Source of the DNA: Alphaproteobacteria bacterium
GTDB taxonomy: Bacteria > Pseudomonadota > Alphaproteobacteria > Reyranellales > Reyranellaceae
NCBI GenBank assembly: GCA_017308235.1
Contig: JAFKFL010000031.1
Span: 25,021 to 89,020, forward strand
DNA: 64,000 nucleotides
Direction: 5' to 3'
Shown here: positions 42,905 through 51,388 of the stretch, piece by piece
Layout: each line of letters opens with the position of its first letter
Position numbering within the stretch: the first letter of the stretch is position 1
Notes under the pieces: generated by a model
Database searches by the model: none
What the model was told of the DNA's origin: nothing
The model's input: only the letters and a program-made list of their open reading frames with translations
Translations under genes and position numbers: made by a program

Positions 42905-43471
42905 ATGACGATGTTGATTATCGGTCTCATCCTTTTCCTGGGGATCCATGCTCTCACGACGCTGCGCGGCCCGCGGGCGGCGCTGATCGGGCGGCTCGGC
43001 GAAGGCGGCTACAAGGGCCTGTATTCCGTGGTCGCCGCCGTCGGCCTGGTCCTCATCGTCTGGGGATTTGGCCGTTATCGGGCCGACGACTACGTCCAGC
43101 TCTGGATCCCGCCGGCGGCGCTGAGGCCGGTCGCGTACGTCCTGATGTGGTTCGCGTTCGTGGCGCTCGCCGCCACCTACAGCCCGGCCGGCAAGATCAA
43201 GGGCCTGCTGCACCATCCCATGCTGGTGTCGGTCAAGGCCTGGGCGCTGGCCCATCTGCTGGCGAACGGCGACCTTGGCGCCCTCCTCCTGTTCGGCGCC
43301 TTCCTGGCCTGGGCGGTCCGCGACCGGATCACGGTCGCTCGGCGCGGCGACCAAGGCGCCCGTTCCATGGGCGTGACGTCCGGCGATGCCATTGCGCTCG
43401 TCGTCGGCACCATCGCCTTCATCGCCATGTTCTGGCTGCATCCGCTGCTGATCGGCCTGCCGATCGCCTGA
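42905..43471 (+). CDS. NnrU-family membrane protein
   Basis: A 188-residue membrane protein of the NnrU group, with about five hydrophobic helices (MLIIGLILFLGIHALTTL, LYSVVAAVGLVLIVWGFG, VLMWFAFVALAATY and others). GLLHHPMLVSVKAWALAHLLANGD is the family signature. NnrU relatives are linked to denitrification or carotenoid isomerase-like (Z-ISO) chemistry; the role here is open. The start MTMLIIG is used; an in-frame ATG at 42866 is upstream. Confidence 0.88.
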   Translation: MTMLIIGLILFLGIHALTTLRGPRAALIGRLGEGGYKGLYSVVAAVGLVLIVWGFGRYRADDYVQLWIPPAALRPVAYVLMWFAFVALAATYSPAGKIKGLLHHPMLVSVKAWALAHLLANGDLGALLLFGAFLAWAVRDRITVARRGDQGARSMGVTSGDAIALVVGTIAFIAMFWLHPLLIGLPIA

Positions 43472-43489
43472 GCCGTTCAGACGAAGCTT

Positions 43490-43960
43490 TCAGGCAGCTT
43501 GGACCTCGGCGCCTTCCAGACAGCGATCGAGATAGGCGCCCATACGCGCGACATGGGGTTCGATCTCGGTCTTGTAGTGGGACCAGCAAAAGCCGTTGGC
43601 ATGCATGTGCCAATCGACCTCCTGCATGGTGAGATAGGTGCGCAGGATGCCCTCGGCAAGCGCTTCGCGCAGGGCAGCTTTCCGGCGCGAAGTCAGGTGC
43701 GCTGCGTCCTTCGTTTCCTCGCGGCAAATCGACTCCAGGAAGGGTTCGATGTAGTTGGTCTCCCACATCGCCTGGCGCGGCTCTCCATCCATCGAGCCGG
43801 GGGCAAACGAAATCGGGCTGCCATCGAAGCGCTTCAGGTCGAGCCCGTCGGTATCCATGTAGACCCAGGGCCGCACCTGGTCCCAGATGAGCTTAGTGAA
43901 ACGTTCGCTAAGGCGTTGACGCTCGGCCGGATCAAGCGACGCAGAGGAAGAACGAGCCAT
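43490..43960 (-). CDS. hypothetical protein
   Basis: A 156-residue soluble protein that I do not recognise. It is rich in Trp, His and Met in the C-terminal half (TYLTMQEVDWHMHANGFCWSHYKTEIEPH), which could form a metal or haem site, and mainly helical by composition. No signal peptide or membrane segment is evident. It converges on nnrU after 18 bases and lies 44 bases downstream of the hydrolase-fusion gene. The frame has coding-like codon usage and no strong competitor on the other strand. Confidence 0.72.
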   Translation of the reverse strand: MARSSSASLDPAERQRLSERFTKLIWDQVRPWVYMDTDGLDLKRFDGSPISFAPGSMDGEPRQAMWETNYIEPFLESICREETKDAAHLTSRRKAALREALAEGILRTYLTMQEVDWHMHANGFCWSHYKTEIEPHVARMGAYLDRCLEGAEVQAA

Positions 43961-44004
43961 GCGCCTTTATCGCCGCCCCAGCGCCGAGCCTCAAGTGCCT
44001 AACC

Positions 44005-45258
44005 TCAAGTGCCCAGGATCTTGTCGAGCACCGGCAGCAGGTATTTCCGGAATTGAGCCGGGTTCTCGCTCATGGGGAAATGGCCGAGCCCCTCCATTAC
44101 CTGGAACGACGTGGCCTTTACGAGCTTGGCCAGCTCCGCCGTGAGCGCGGGCGTCGCAGAGATGTCGTACTCGCCCGTCAGCAGGTGCAGCGGGCAGCGC
44201 TTGGTATCGAGGCCGTCCAGCAGGCCGTTCCGCAAATCGCCGTCGGTGAAATAGTAATGCAGGTCGCCGAGGAAAACGCCCGGCCCGCCCTGCATATAGT
44301 GCCAGAGCGTCTCCCACTTCTCCGTCTCGGGCGAGGTCGGCGAGATCAGGCAGGCAACCGAGCCTGCCGCCGCCTCCTGGCCGTGCACATCGGGCCGATG
44401 CAGCACGCCGAGATCGCGCAGCCGCGTGTCGGCCCCGGGTTCGGCATGGGTCGCCGACTGCAGGCCGATCGCCGCCCGGAAATAGTCGCCATGGCGCAAC
44501 GCCAGATGCAGCACGGCGCGGCCGCCGATCGAGCAGCCCATCACCACCGGCCGCTCGAGCTTCAGCGCACGACAGACAGCCATCACCGTATCGACGTAGA
44601 GATCGGTCGTGAGCCGATAGCGCTCGCGCTCGAAGCCGGGCGGCGGCGAGGACTTGCCATGCCACGGCAGATCGAAGGCGATGACGCGAAAGCGCGACGT
44701 GATCTCCGGATCGTTCAGGAGCGCGCGATATTGCCGCCCGTCAGCGCCGGCGGTGTGCAGGCAGATAAGCGGAACGCCGGTTCCGCCAGCGGGTCCCGCC
44801 TCCTCGAAGTAGATACGATGTAATTTGCGGTTGAAAGACATGGTCAAGTAACGACCGATGATCGGTTCGATGGTCACCGCCTCGGTGGCCGGAGGCGGCT
44901 CGACCGGAGCCGCGGGGCGCAACGACGCGAAGAGCTGTTCGAGGAACAACAGATGCCGCCCGAACTCCAGCATGTCGCCCTCGACGCGCAGATGCCCCAT
45001 GCGCACCATGGCGACGATGCTCTGATACCCTACCACCGGTACCGGCTTGGCAAGCTCATCCCACGCCTCGGGACTGGCGATCAGGGTGAAGGCAGCATTG
45101 GGGGATTGGCCAGCGGTAATGGCAATGGAATCAGTTTTCTGAACTGTCCAACTTTTCTCAGCGCTTCGCGCTGAAAACAATAAGGGTACCACTTGGGTCC
45201 CTTGACCCGCTCGAAGACTTCTATTGAGCGTAATCGGCATCTCGTCAAAAGCGGTCAT
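44005..45258 (-). CDS. SCP2-like/alpha-beta hydrolase fusion protein
   Basis: A 417-residue protein in two parts. Residues about 30-110 resemble a sterol-carrier-protein-2-like lipid-binding domain (SIAITAGQSPNAAFTLIAS, VAMVRMGHLRVEGDM). Residues about 130-417 form an alpha/beta hydrolase: LICLHTAGADGRQY oxyanion region, nucleophile Ser in MGCSIGGRAVLHLAL, acid in LTGEYD and His in GLGHFPMSENP. The arrangement suggests a hydrolase that holds a hydrophobic acyl substrate. It diverges from a small ABM-domain gene. Confidence 0.85.
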   Translation of the reverse strand: MTAFDEMPITLNRSLRAGQGTQVVPLLFSARSAEKSWTVQKTDSIAITAGQSPNAAFTLIASPEAWDELAKPVPVVGYQSIVAMVRMGHLRVEGDMLEFGRHLLFLEQLFASLRPAAPVEPPPATEAVTIEPIIGRYLTMSFNRKLHRIYFEEAGPAGGTGVPLICLHTAGADGRQYRALLNDPEITSRFRVIAFDLPWHGKSSPPPGFERERYRLTTDLYVDTVMAVCRALKLERPVVMGCSIGGRAVLHLALRHGDYFRAAIGLQSATHAEPGADTRLRDLGVLHRPDVHGQEAAAGSVACLISPTSPETEKWETLWHYMQGGPGVFLGDLHYYFTDGDLRNGLLDGLDTKRCPLHLLTGEYDISATPALTAELAKLVKATSFQVMEGLGHFPMSENPAQFRKYLLPVLDKILGT

Positions 45259-45420
45259 TGTGTTCTCGGTACTGTTCCAGTCCTGCGAGCCATCAATAAT
45301 AGTACGACAAAGCCGGATGAAGCGGCTTTCCTGATTGCTAACTCCCTCAATGGAACCCCAACCTCGACATCTCGGTTATTCGGAATAGCCCGATCCGTTG
45401 TCAGCCACGCGAGGTCGACC

Positions 45421-45741
45421 ATGCCGCAGATCCGAACCGATAATCAGCCCGTCACCCAGATCACCATTGTCGAGTCCGAGCCCGGGAAGCAGGCGGAGGC
45501 CCTTTCCCTGATGCAGGAGCGTGCCCGCTTCATGGAGTGCCAGCCTGGCTTCGTCTCCATCAGCCTCCATCGCAGCCTCGATGGGCGGCGTATCGTCAAT
45601 TACATCCAGTGGAGCAGCCGCGAGCAGCTGCAGGCGGCGCACAAGGCACCGCAGTTCCGCCAGGAATGGGACCGCTTCGACAGGATGACGGACGAGATCG
45701 AGCCGCAGCTCTACGAAGTCTGCGAGATCCACGGTCGGTAG
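45421..45741 (+). CDS. ABM-domain monooxygenase-like protein
   Basis: A 106-residue protein with one ABM ferredoxin-like domain: VTQITIVESEPGKQAEALSL and NYIQWSSREQLQAAHKAPQF. Starting at MPQIRTDNQP keeps the domain intact; the frame is open further upstream into the region opposite the fusion gene. Related proteins oxidise aromatic polyketides or haem, but small family members often lack known substrates. The gene converges on the YeeE/YedE pair. Confidence 0.82.
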   Translation: MPQIRTDNQPVTQITIVESEPGKQAEALSLMQERARFMECQPGFVSISLHRSLDGRRIVNYIQWSSREQLQAAHKAPQFRQEWDRFDRMTDEIEPQLYEVCEIHGR

Positions 45742-45750
45742 GAGAGCCGG

Positions 45751-46218
45751 TCAGCCGTCCGTCGGTGCGAGCGTGATGCCGCCGTCGGCGCGGGAGGCGG
45801 TTGTGTCGGCGCGCGACTGCCGCCAGCCCTGCAGCGCCATGCCGGCGATCATCGCCAGCACGAACAGGAGCAAGCGCGGTGAGAGGGTTGCGATATTCAC
45901 CACCGCGGGGCCCGGGCAAAGGCCGACGAGGCCCCAGCCGACGCCGAACAGGAGCGCACCCGCGACCAGCGGGCGGTCGATGTCCTTGCGCGTCGGCCAG
46001 AGATGGCGCGCGGCGAAGACCGGCGCGCCGGCCCGCCGTGCCAGGGCGAAGCCCGCGGCCGAAACCGCAATCGCGCCGGCGATGACAAAGGCGAGCGTCG
46101 GATCCCAGCGTCCGAAGATGTCGAGGAAGCCCAGGACCTTTGCTGGCTGGGTCATCCCGGAGATCACAAGGCCCGCGCCGAAGATCAGTCCGCAGACGAG
46201 GCTTGCGACGATATTCAT
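45751..46218 (-). CDS. YeeE/YedE-family membrane protein, C-type half (DUF6691-like)
   Basis: A 155-residue protein with about four hydrophobic helices. SLVCGLIFGAGLVISGMTQPAKVLGFLDIFG is the usual opening and GWGLVGLCPGPAVV the conserved Cys loop. With the gene three bases upstream it makes a two-part YeeE/YedE transporter. Relatives carry thiosulfate or sulfane sulfur; a full-length YedE is associated with selenium use in some bacteria. The conserved Cys suits a relay of a sulfur species. Confidence 0.9.
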   Translation of the reverse strand: MNIVASLVCGLIFGAGLVISGMTQPAKVLGFLDIFGRWDPTLAFVIAGAIAVSAAGFALARRAGAPVFAARHLWPTRKDIDRPLVAGALLFGVGWGLVGLCPGPAVVNIATLSPRLLLFVLAMIAGMALQGWRQSRADTTASRADGGITLAPTDG

Positions 46219-46221
46219 GGC

Positions 46222-46647
46222 TCAGCCTCCGAGGCCGTGACGCATGATCGCGACAGTTGCGACAGCCGCGACCATGAAGATTGCTGTGGCCACGATCGAG
46301 CGCGGCGACAGGCGTGCGATCCCGCAGACGCCATGGCCCGAGGTGCAGCCGCTGCCGAGCCGCGTGCCGAAGCCCACCAGCAAACCTGCAGCCGCGACCA
46401 CCAGCCAGCTTGCCGGCATGTCGGGCACGGCCAGCGATCGGCCCATCGCGGCGAAGATCAGCGGCGCGGCGATCAGGCCCACGACGAAGGCGATGCGCCA
46501 GGCCTTGTCCTTGGCGCCTGGCGCCAGTAGGCCGCCCAAAATGCCGCTGATGCCGGCAATGCGGCCGGTCAGCATCATGAGCAGCACCGACGCAACGCCG
46601 ATCAGGGCGCCACCCAACAACGCCAACAGCGGATCAAAGGGAGCCAT
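46222..46647 (-). CDS. YeeE/YedE-family membrane protein, N-type half
   Basis: A 141-residue protein with about four hydrophobic helices. GALIGVASVLLMMLTGRIAGISGILGG is the typical opening and GSGCTSGHGVCGIARLSPRS contains the conserved Cys pair thought to relay sulfur. It lies immediately upstream of the second half-protein gene and is likely cotranscribed with it. Function is inferred as thiosulfate/sulfide-type transport; no rhodanese or sulfur-binding partner is adjacent. Confidence 0.92.
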   Translation of the reverse strand: MAPFDPLLALLGGALIGVASVLLMMLTGRIAGISGILGGLLAPGAKDKAWRIAFVVGLIAAPLIFAAMGRSLAVPDMPASWLVVAAAGLLVGFGTRLGSGCTSGHGVCGIARLSPRSIVATAIFMVAAVATVAIMRHGLGG

Positions 46648-46697
46648 GACGATTCCTCCTGGCGTCGAGCGTACCGAAGGGCCTGCCCCTCACCTAG

Positions 46698-46718
46698 CCT
46701 CTCCCCGGAGGGGAGAGG
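46698..46718. terminator. short GC-rich hairpin between convergent-ended units
   Basis: CCTCTCCCC (46698-46706), loop GGA, GGGGAGAGG (46710-46718) is a perfect 9-base hairpin. It is 32 bases beyond the stop of the leftward cyclase gene. No T-run follows on either strand, so intrinsic termination would be weak. Palindromes of this CTCTCCCC/GGGGAGAG form recur in many alphaproteobacterial genomes. Confidence 0.45.
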
Positions 46719-46749
46719 AACATGAACCCAGTGCCTCGCGGTGCTGGCG

Positions 46750-48207
46750 CTACTGAGCGGCAGCAGACGTGGCGTGACTCGAGACGCAGAAGACCTGCTG
46801 GTCCCGCTCGACGCCCCGCAGCCTGGCGGTCTTCGCTTCGACATTGAACGGCTTTAGTGCGGCTTTTACGTCGTCATCGCAGGCTTCCTCTGAGACATAG
46901 ATCTCATCGGCATTGGCAAGATGCTGCACGCGCGCGGCGATGTTGACGGTCTGGCCGAAATAGTCGAGGCGCTCGTTCAGCGTAACGGCGATCGCGGGCC
47001 CCTTGTGGATGCCGATCTTGAGGATCAACTGGCGATCCGGCTGGCCGCGATTGAATCCAGCGATCTCGGCGCGCATGGCCAATGCGGCGGTCACGGCGTC
47101 GGCCGGCTTCAGGAAGGCCGCCATCACGGCGTCGCCAATGGTCTTGACGATCGCGCCACCGAATCGCGCGGTGATATCCTGCAGGCGTTCGAAATGCTGC
47201 TGCACGAGCGCGAAGGCATTGAGGTCGCCGATGCGATCGTAGAGAGCCGTCGACCCCTTGACGTCAGTGAACAGCAGCGTGATGTCCTTGACGCCGATGC
47301 CCTCGCTCGATCGGATCACCTCGGACCGGAAGAGGTCGCGGAAGGCTTGGGTGGTGAGCAGACGCTTGCCGGTCAGGAAAGGCAGAAACTTGATCGGCGC
47401 CTCGCCGACCTTTACGCCAGGAGGCAACACCGCAAGCATGAACGTCCCACGTCTGGCGGTCGCATTCTTCACCTCGAAGGTGATCACGCCCGGCGTCACG
47501 CTTCCCGGCATGTGCTCCAGCACCGGCTTCTCATAGAGAACCTGCGCGACCTGGTCCGCCGCCGACGGCTGTCCCTCGACCGAGTACAGCAAACTCGCGT
47601 TGCCTTCGGGGCTTGTGCCGAAAATCGACCCCTCGCCCGCTTCGATGACCATCCGCGTCGTCTCGCCGGGCGGCAGATAGCTCACGGCCTTTGTCAGCGC
47701 CATCTTGACGTCCACGAAAGGTCTGCCGTCCGGCAGGACCCCATCGCGTGTGGCGCCATACTTGAAGCAGTAATCGCTGGCGGAAAGCTCTTCAGGGTGA
47801 TGGAAGGCGATCGCGCGAATCTCGGGGCTGACCGTGAAGGTGATGGCGATCTGATCGTCGAGCGACGCCTCGAGGTCGACCTGGCAGGCATAGCAGTGAT
47901 AGTGCCGGTGAACCCCTTCGAGGTTGCGCAGGCTCTCCACGACGCAAGAGCATTTCGGGCAGAGAAGCAGCCAGTCCATGCCGAAGAGGCCGAGCGACGT
48001 CGCATGAAGAAGGAGATCGATGACCTCCTCCTCCCGCAAGCTTCGTTCGCGCGCGAAGGCGAGCGGATTGATGCGAAACAGCGCATCGTCGTCAGCGGAG
48101 CGGATATGGTTTTCGAGTTTGGAGACGAGACGCGGGCTCCATGAACCCGCGGTTTCGAGCTTGGCAAGCCGCTCGTCCAGCAGCTGTTCACTCACGATCG
48201 CGGTCAT
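46750..48207 (-). CDS. zinc-ribbon class III adenylate/guanylate cyclase
   Basis: A 485-residue protein. The N-terminal region has a Cys4 zinc-ribbon (Cys83, Cys86, Cys105, Cys108 in CPKCSC and HCYAC) within a DUF5939-like domain. The class III cyclase domain lies C-terminal, with metal Asp in ITLLFTDVKGSTALYDRIGD and the second part in FGGAIVKTIGDAVMAAF, then GIHKGPAIAVTLNERLDYFGQTVN. It should make cAMP or cGMP from the triphosphate. The start follows a GGGGGAGG; an upstream in-frame extension is unlikely. No receiver or membrane domain is seen. Confidence 0.9.
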   Translation of the reverse strand: MTAIVSEQLLDERLAKLETAGSWSPRLVSKLENHIRSADDDALFRINPLAFARERSLREEEVIDLLLHATSLGLFGMDWLLLCPKCSCVVESLRNLEGVHRHYHCYACQVDLEASLDDQIAITFTVSPEIRAIAFHHPEELSASDYCFKYGATRDGVLPDGRPFVDVKMALTKAVSYLPPGETTRMVIEAGEGSIFGTSPEGNASLLYSVEGQPSAADQVAQVLYEKPVLEHMPGSVTPGVITFEVKNATARRGTFMLAVLPPGVKVGEAPIKFLPFLTGKRLLTTQAFRDLFRSEVIRSSEGIGVKDITLLFTDVKGSTALYDRIGDLNAFALVQQHFERLQDITARFGGAIVKTIGDAVMAAFLKPADAVTAALAMRAEIAGFNRGQPDRQLILKIGIHKGPAIAVTLNERLDYFGQTVNIAARVQHLANADEIYVSEEACDDDVKAALKPFNVEAKTARLRGVERDQQVFCVSSHATSAAAQ

Positions 48208-48440
48208 AGGGCCTCCCCCCTGCCAGAGGACGTTCAAGTCAGCTGGCCATGGGCTTCGTCCTATGGCACGCCTCCGCCGGTTCCCGTTCTTGTCGAGGTG
48301 ACGTTCTGATCTATGAACCCGCTGGCGCCGAGGACTCGGCTCATGGTCAACGGCAGGCATGCTTCCCTACATGCCTTCGCCTTGAAGAGTTAGCATAGCC
48401 AGTGAAATTTGTCGCCCTAAAGATTTTCGAATGATGGCAC

Positions 48441-48477
48441 GCGGCGGAGTGACGGCCGCGGGCCGTCACTCCGCCGC
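48441..48477. terminator. perfect 17-base hairpin over the LLM gene stop
   Basis: GCGGCGGAGTGACGGCC (48441-48457), loop GCG, GGCCGTCACTCCGCCGC (48461-48477) is a perfect 17-base inverted repeat, reaching into the last codons of the leftward LLM gene, whose stop is at 48466-48468. It should terminate leftward transcription, though the leftward side has no T-run (TTT follows on the + strand only). Confidence 0.65.
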
Positions 48478-49560
48478 TTTGACCGTCGCCTTGGCGCCCC
48501 AGGACTTCATCACCGGCAGCACTTCCTTGGCGAACAGCTTCAGGCCGCGCTCGGCCACCTCGTAGGGCGTGCCGCCGAAGCGGAAGGCAACGTTGAGCTC
48601 GAAATCACCCAGAAGTTTGCGCCGTGCCTCGAGGCCGCGCAGGATCTTGTCGGGCGTGCCCCAGCTCGCCGCCTGCATGAAGCCGGTGACGGCACCCTCG
48701 AGGCCACCCTTGCGGGCGATCTCGGCCTTCTGCTGATAGGCGTCGTAGCCCTTCACCGTCTTGAAGTGCTCGCCCAGGAATTCGTAGTGGTAGAAGTTGC
48801 TCTCCACGAACTTGCCCTGGTACTGGCGCGCCTCCTCCTCGGTCTTCGCAAGATCGGTGCCGCAGACGCAGAACTCCGTCAGCATGAGGTGGGGCGGCTC
48901 GGTGCCGTGATACTTGCGATGCAGCTCCCGGCCGCGCTCGATCACCGGCAGCCGCATCTCCCACGGCCGGTCGGCGAACATCACCTGGTGGGCGCCGAGC
49001 TTGGCGGCCGAATCGACCGAGTCCTCGCTCGAGGCCACGGCATAGATGCGGCCCTCGAAGGAATATTTCGGCCGCGGCCGGATCTCGGTGCGCGGCTGCT
49101 TGTAGAACTTGCCGTCGCCTTCAATGAAGCCCGTGCGCAATGCCTTCACGATCATCGGTGCCGCTTCATCGAAGCGGGCGCGCGACTCGTCCATGGCGAC
49201 GCGGAAGGCGGTGAACTCGCGCCGCGCCAAACCGCGGCCCATGCCGAAGCGCAGCCGGCCCTTGCTCAAAAGGTCGACCACCGCGGCGTTCTCGGCCACA
49301 CGCAGGGGATCGTGCCAGGGCACGATCACTGCCGCCGTGCCGACGTCGATATTCGGGCAGAGCGCCGTCAAGTGCGCCATCAAGGCCAGGTTATCGGGAA
49401 CAAATGAATAGTCGTTGAAGTGATGCTCGGCCGACCACAGGCAATCGAAGCCGGAGTCGGCGGCGATGCGGGCAAGCCGGATGTCCTCGTTCCAGGCGCG
49501 ATCGTCGGTGCAGTTCTCCCACCCGTAGGTGGTGAAAATCATCATCATGCCGACGTCCAT
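48466..49560 (-). CDS. LLM-class (luciferase-like) flavin-dependent oxidoreductase
   Basis: A 364-residue TIM-barrel flavoprotein of the bacterial luciferase/alkanal monooxygenase group. WSAEHHFNDYSFVPDN, VDLLSKGRLRFGMGRGLARREF and IYAVASSEDSVDSAAKLG are the family landmarks for flavin binding. It opens MDVGMMMIFTTYGWENC. It should use FMNH2 or F420H2 with oxygen on a hydrophobic or aldehyde substrate. It stands alone, ending in a strong hairpin. Confidence 0.93.
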   Translation of the reverse strand: MDVGMMMIFTTYGWENCTDDRAWNEDIRLARIAADSGFDCLWSAEHHFNDYSFVPDNLALMAHLTALCPNIDVGTAAVIVPWHDPLRVAENAAVVDLLSKGRLRFGMGRGLARREFTAFRVAMDESRARFDEAAPMIVKALRTGFIEGDGKFYKQPRTEIRPRPKYSFEGRIYAVASSEDSVDSAAKLGAHQVMFADRPWEMRLPVIERGRELHRKYHGTEPPHLMLTEFCVCGTDLAKTEEEARQYQGKFVESNFYHYEFLGEHFKTVKGYDAYQQKAEIARKGGLEGAVTGFMQAASWGTPDKILRGLEARRKLLGDFELNVAFRFGGTPYEVAERGLKLFAKEVLPVMKSWGAKATVKAAE

Positions 49561-50048
49561 GGAGCCCTCCGCAATTTCGATTCGCTATCGTTGCCCACGA
49601 TGGTTTCACGGAAGGGTGGTAGTCGCAAGACGATGCCCTTTCGCATCTCGGTTGGCCCGCCAGTCATTCGAATAGCTAGATGATCAACGGCCACGCCACG
49701 CGATGTCCGGGAACATCAGGGACACATCCGTGAGTTTCGACCCGTCTCAACGATTCATCTCTGCGATGATTGCCTCGAGGTACGACAAACGTTGGGGAAT
49801 GTTTCTCGCTCTTTTGGCGCGGATCGAATTTGGCCTCCGCCAAACACGCCAGAGCCAAAGGGGATGGTCGATGCGCCAGTGCACGCAAACGACTGCTATG
49901 ATCACCGATACCGTCCCTGACATCGAAATGGTCCGCGTAAGGCGATAAACGACGGCCAAGGCTGTGACCCGATTTGGGTCATCGAAAACACAGGAAAACC
50001 ACCGGCTGGTCACTGGGTGCCCCGATCGTGACACGGTAGGTAGGCAGC
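49561..50048. other. intergenic region, 488 bases
   Basis: It lies between the divergent LLM and dioxygenase genes and should contain both promoters. I see only short, unconvincing frames on either strand and no hairpin or repeat worth naming. Confidence 0.5.
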
Positions 50049-50930
50049 GTGGGAAAAACTGCTACTGCCTCCTCTCCCGGCTTCGACGCCGTTCCTGTCT
50101 CCTCGCCCGGGCCGCTGAGCGAGGCGCAGATTCGCTTCTTCCATGATGAGGGCTATCTCTCCATACCGCCGATCGCGACCGAGGCCGAAGTCGCGGAGCT
50201 GCGTGAGGTCTACCAGCGGATGTTCGCCCGCCGCGCCGGATGGGAGGACGGCAACTACCTCGATTTCGCCGGCCCCGACGATGCCGAGCCGAGCCTGCCG
50301 CAGATCCTCATGCCGTCGCAGTACGAGCCCGCCCTGATGACGAGCCGCGTGCATGCACAGTGCCTCGCCATGGCGCGCCAGCTCCTCGGGCCGGAGGCCG
50401 AGTTCCATTTCGACCACGCCATGACCAAGCCCGCGCAAGGCGGCGCGCCCACCCCCTGGCACCAGGACAAGGCCTTCTACACGCGCAAGACGACACACCG
50501 GACGGTCACTTTCTGGATTCCCCTGCAGCCGGTGGCGGCCGAAGGCGGCTGCCTGCGCTTCATTCCCCGCAGCCACCTCGGACCGCTCCTACAACATCGC
50601 CATCTCGGTGGCGACGGCCGCGTCCACGGCCTCGAGGCGTTGGGCCTCGACGACTCGCAGGCCGTCTCCTGCCCGCTCGAGGCAGGCGGCGCCACGGTCC
50701 ATCACCACATGACCCTGCACGGCGCCGCCACGAATGTGAGTCACGGTGAGCGCTGGGCCTATGCCATGGGCTTCGGCATCCGCGGCACGACGCCGATCGT
50801 GGGCCGGGAGTATGCCTGGAACCGCGTCACCCGCACCGCCCGTGAGGCGCGCTTCCAGAACTCGCTCGTCGGCCGCAACCGTGTGAGCTACAGGCTGCGC
50901 GCACTGCTGGTGCAATGGGGCCTGCTCTAG
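50049..50930 (+). CDS. phytanoyl-CoA dioxygenase family protein
   Basis: A 293-residue Fe(II)/2-oxoglutarate dioxygenase of the PhyH group, starting at GTG. The iron ligands His and Asp are in PTPWHQDKAFYT, the distal His in TVHHHMTLHGA and the 2-oxoglutarate Arg follows in SHGERWAYAMGF. CLRFIPRSHLGPLL is a typical motif. It hydroxylates a small molecule; the substrate is not evident. It stands alone after a long upstream region. Confidence 0.9.
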   Translation: MGKTATASSPGFDAVPVSSPGPLSEAQIRFFHDEGYLSIPPIATEAEVAELREVYQRMFARRAGWEDGNYLDFAGPDDAEPSLPQILMPSQYEPALMTSRVHAQCLAMARQLLGPEAEFHFDHAMTKPAQGGAPTPWHQDKAFYTRKTTHRTVTFWIPLQPVAAEGGCLRFIPRSHLGPLLQHRHLGGDGRVHGLEALGLDDSQAVSCPLEAGGATVHHHMTLHGAATNVSHGERWAYAMGFGIRGTTPIVGREYAWNRVTRTAREARFQNSLVGRNRVSYRLRALLVQWGLL

Positions 50931-51200
50931 CATTTCCGTCTTAATTCGAGGAACGGCTTCGACCTCCAGAAGGGCGAGTGGCCGCAGGCCCGGAAAACGC
51001 TAAACGGCCGTCGCTCCAATGAAAGGACCGACACAGTCCCTGAAAAAGAGCCTGAAGAAGGGGTTGTCCGGGTGCCGCGGCGGGCGGACGACGTCCCCCT
51101 GCGACACGTTCAAGGGACGGTAACACCGCTTGAAGGCCTTGCCGCATCCAACTAGCATCCAGCTCGATTCAACCTTCGCCATGAAGGTAGGAGGCTTCCC

Positions 51201-51329
51201 ATGGAAGCACTGCTCATCATTGTCGGAATCGGCATTCTGGCGTTGAGTATTCCTTTGATGCGGGTCCTCGTGAACTTCGTCCTTCGCACTCACCCGCCGA
51301 TGACAAACTACGAGAGGCACGATTCGTAG
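51201..51329 (+). CDS. small single-pass membrane protein, 42 residues
   Basis: A short frame translates to a hydrophobic helix followed by a polar tail: MEALLIIVGIGILALSIPLM, then RVLVNFVLRTHPPMTNYERH and Asp-Ser. A strong Shine-Dalgarno, GTAGGAGG, lies 7 bases before the ATG. A single transmembrane segment at residues 3-20 and a basic then acidic tail are visible. Nothing else in the surrounding 450 bases looks coding. I do not recognise the protein; small membrane proteins of this kind often modulate a larger complex. Confidence 0.55.
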   Translation: MEALLIIVGIGILALSIPLMRVLVNFVLRTHPPMTNYERHDS

Positions 51330-51388
51330 TCGTTCCGACGACTGTTACTCCGGGACGACGGACGGCGCTTCTGCGACGGCTCCGAACA

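Noticed and set aside
49703..49948. Short plus-strand frame in the gap after the LLM gene
   Set aside because: No family resemblance and no Shine-Dalgarno; it is most likely chance.
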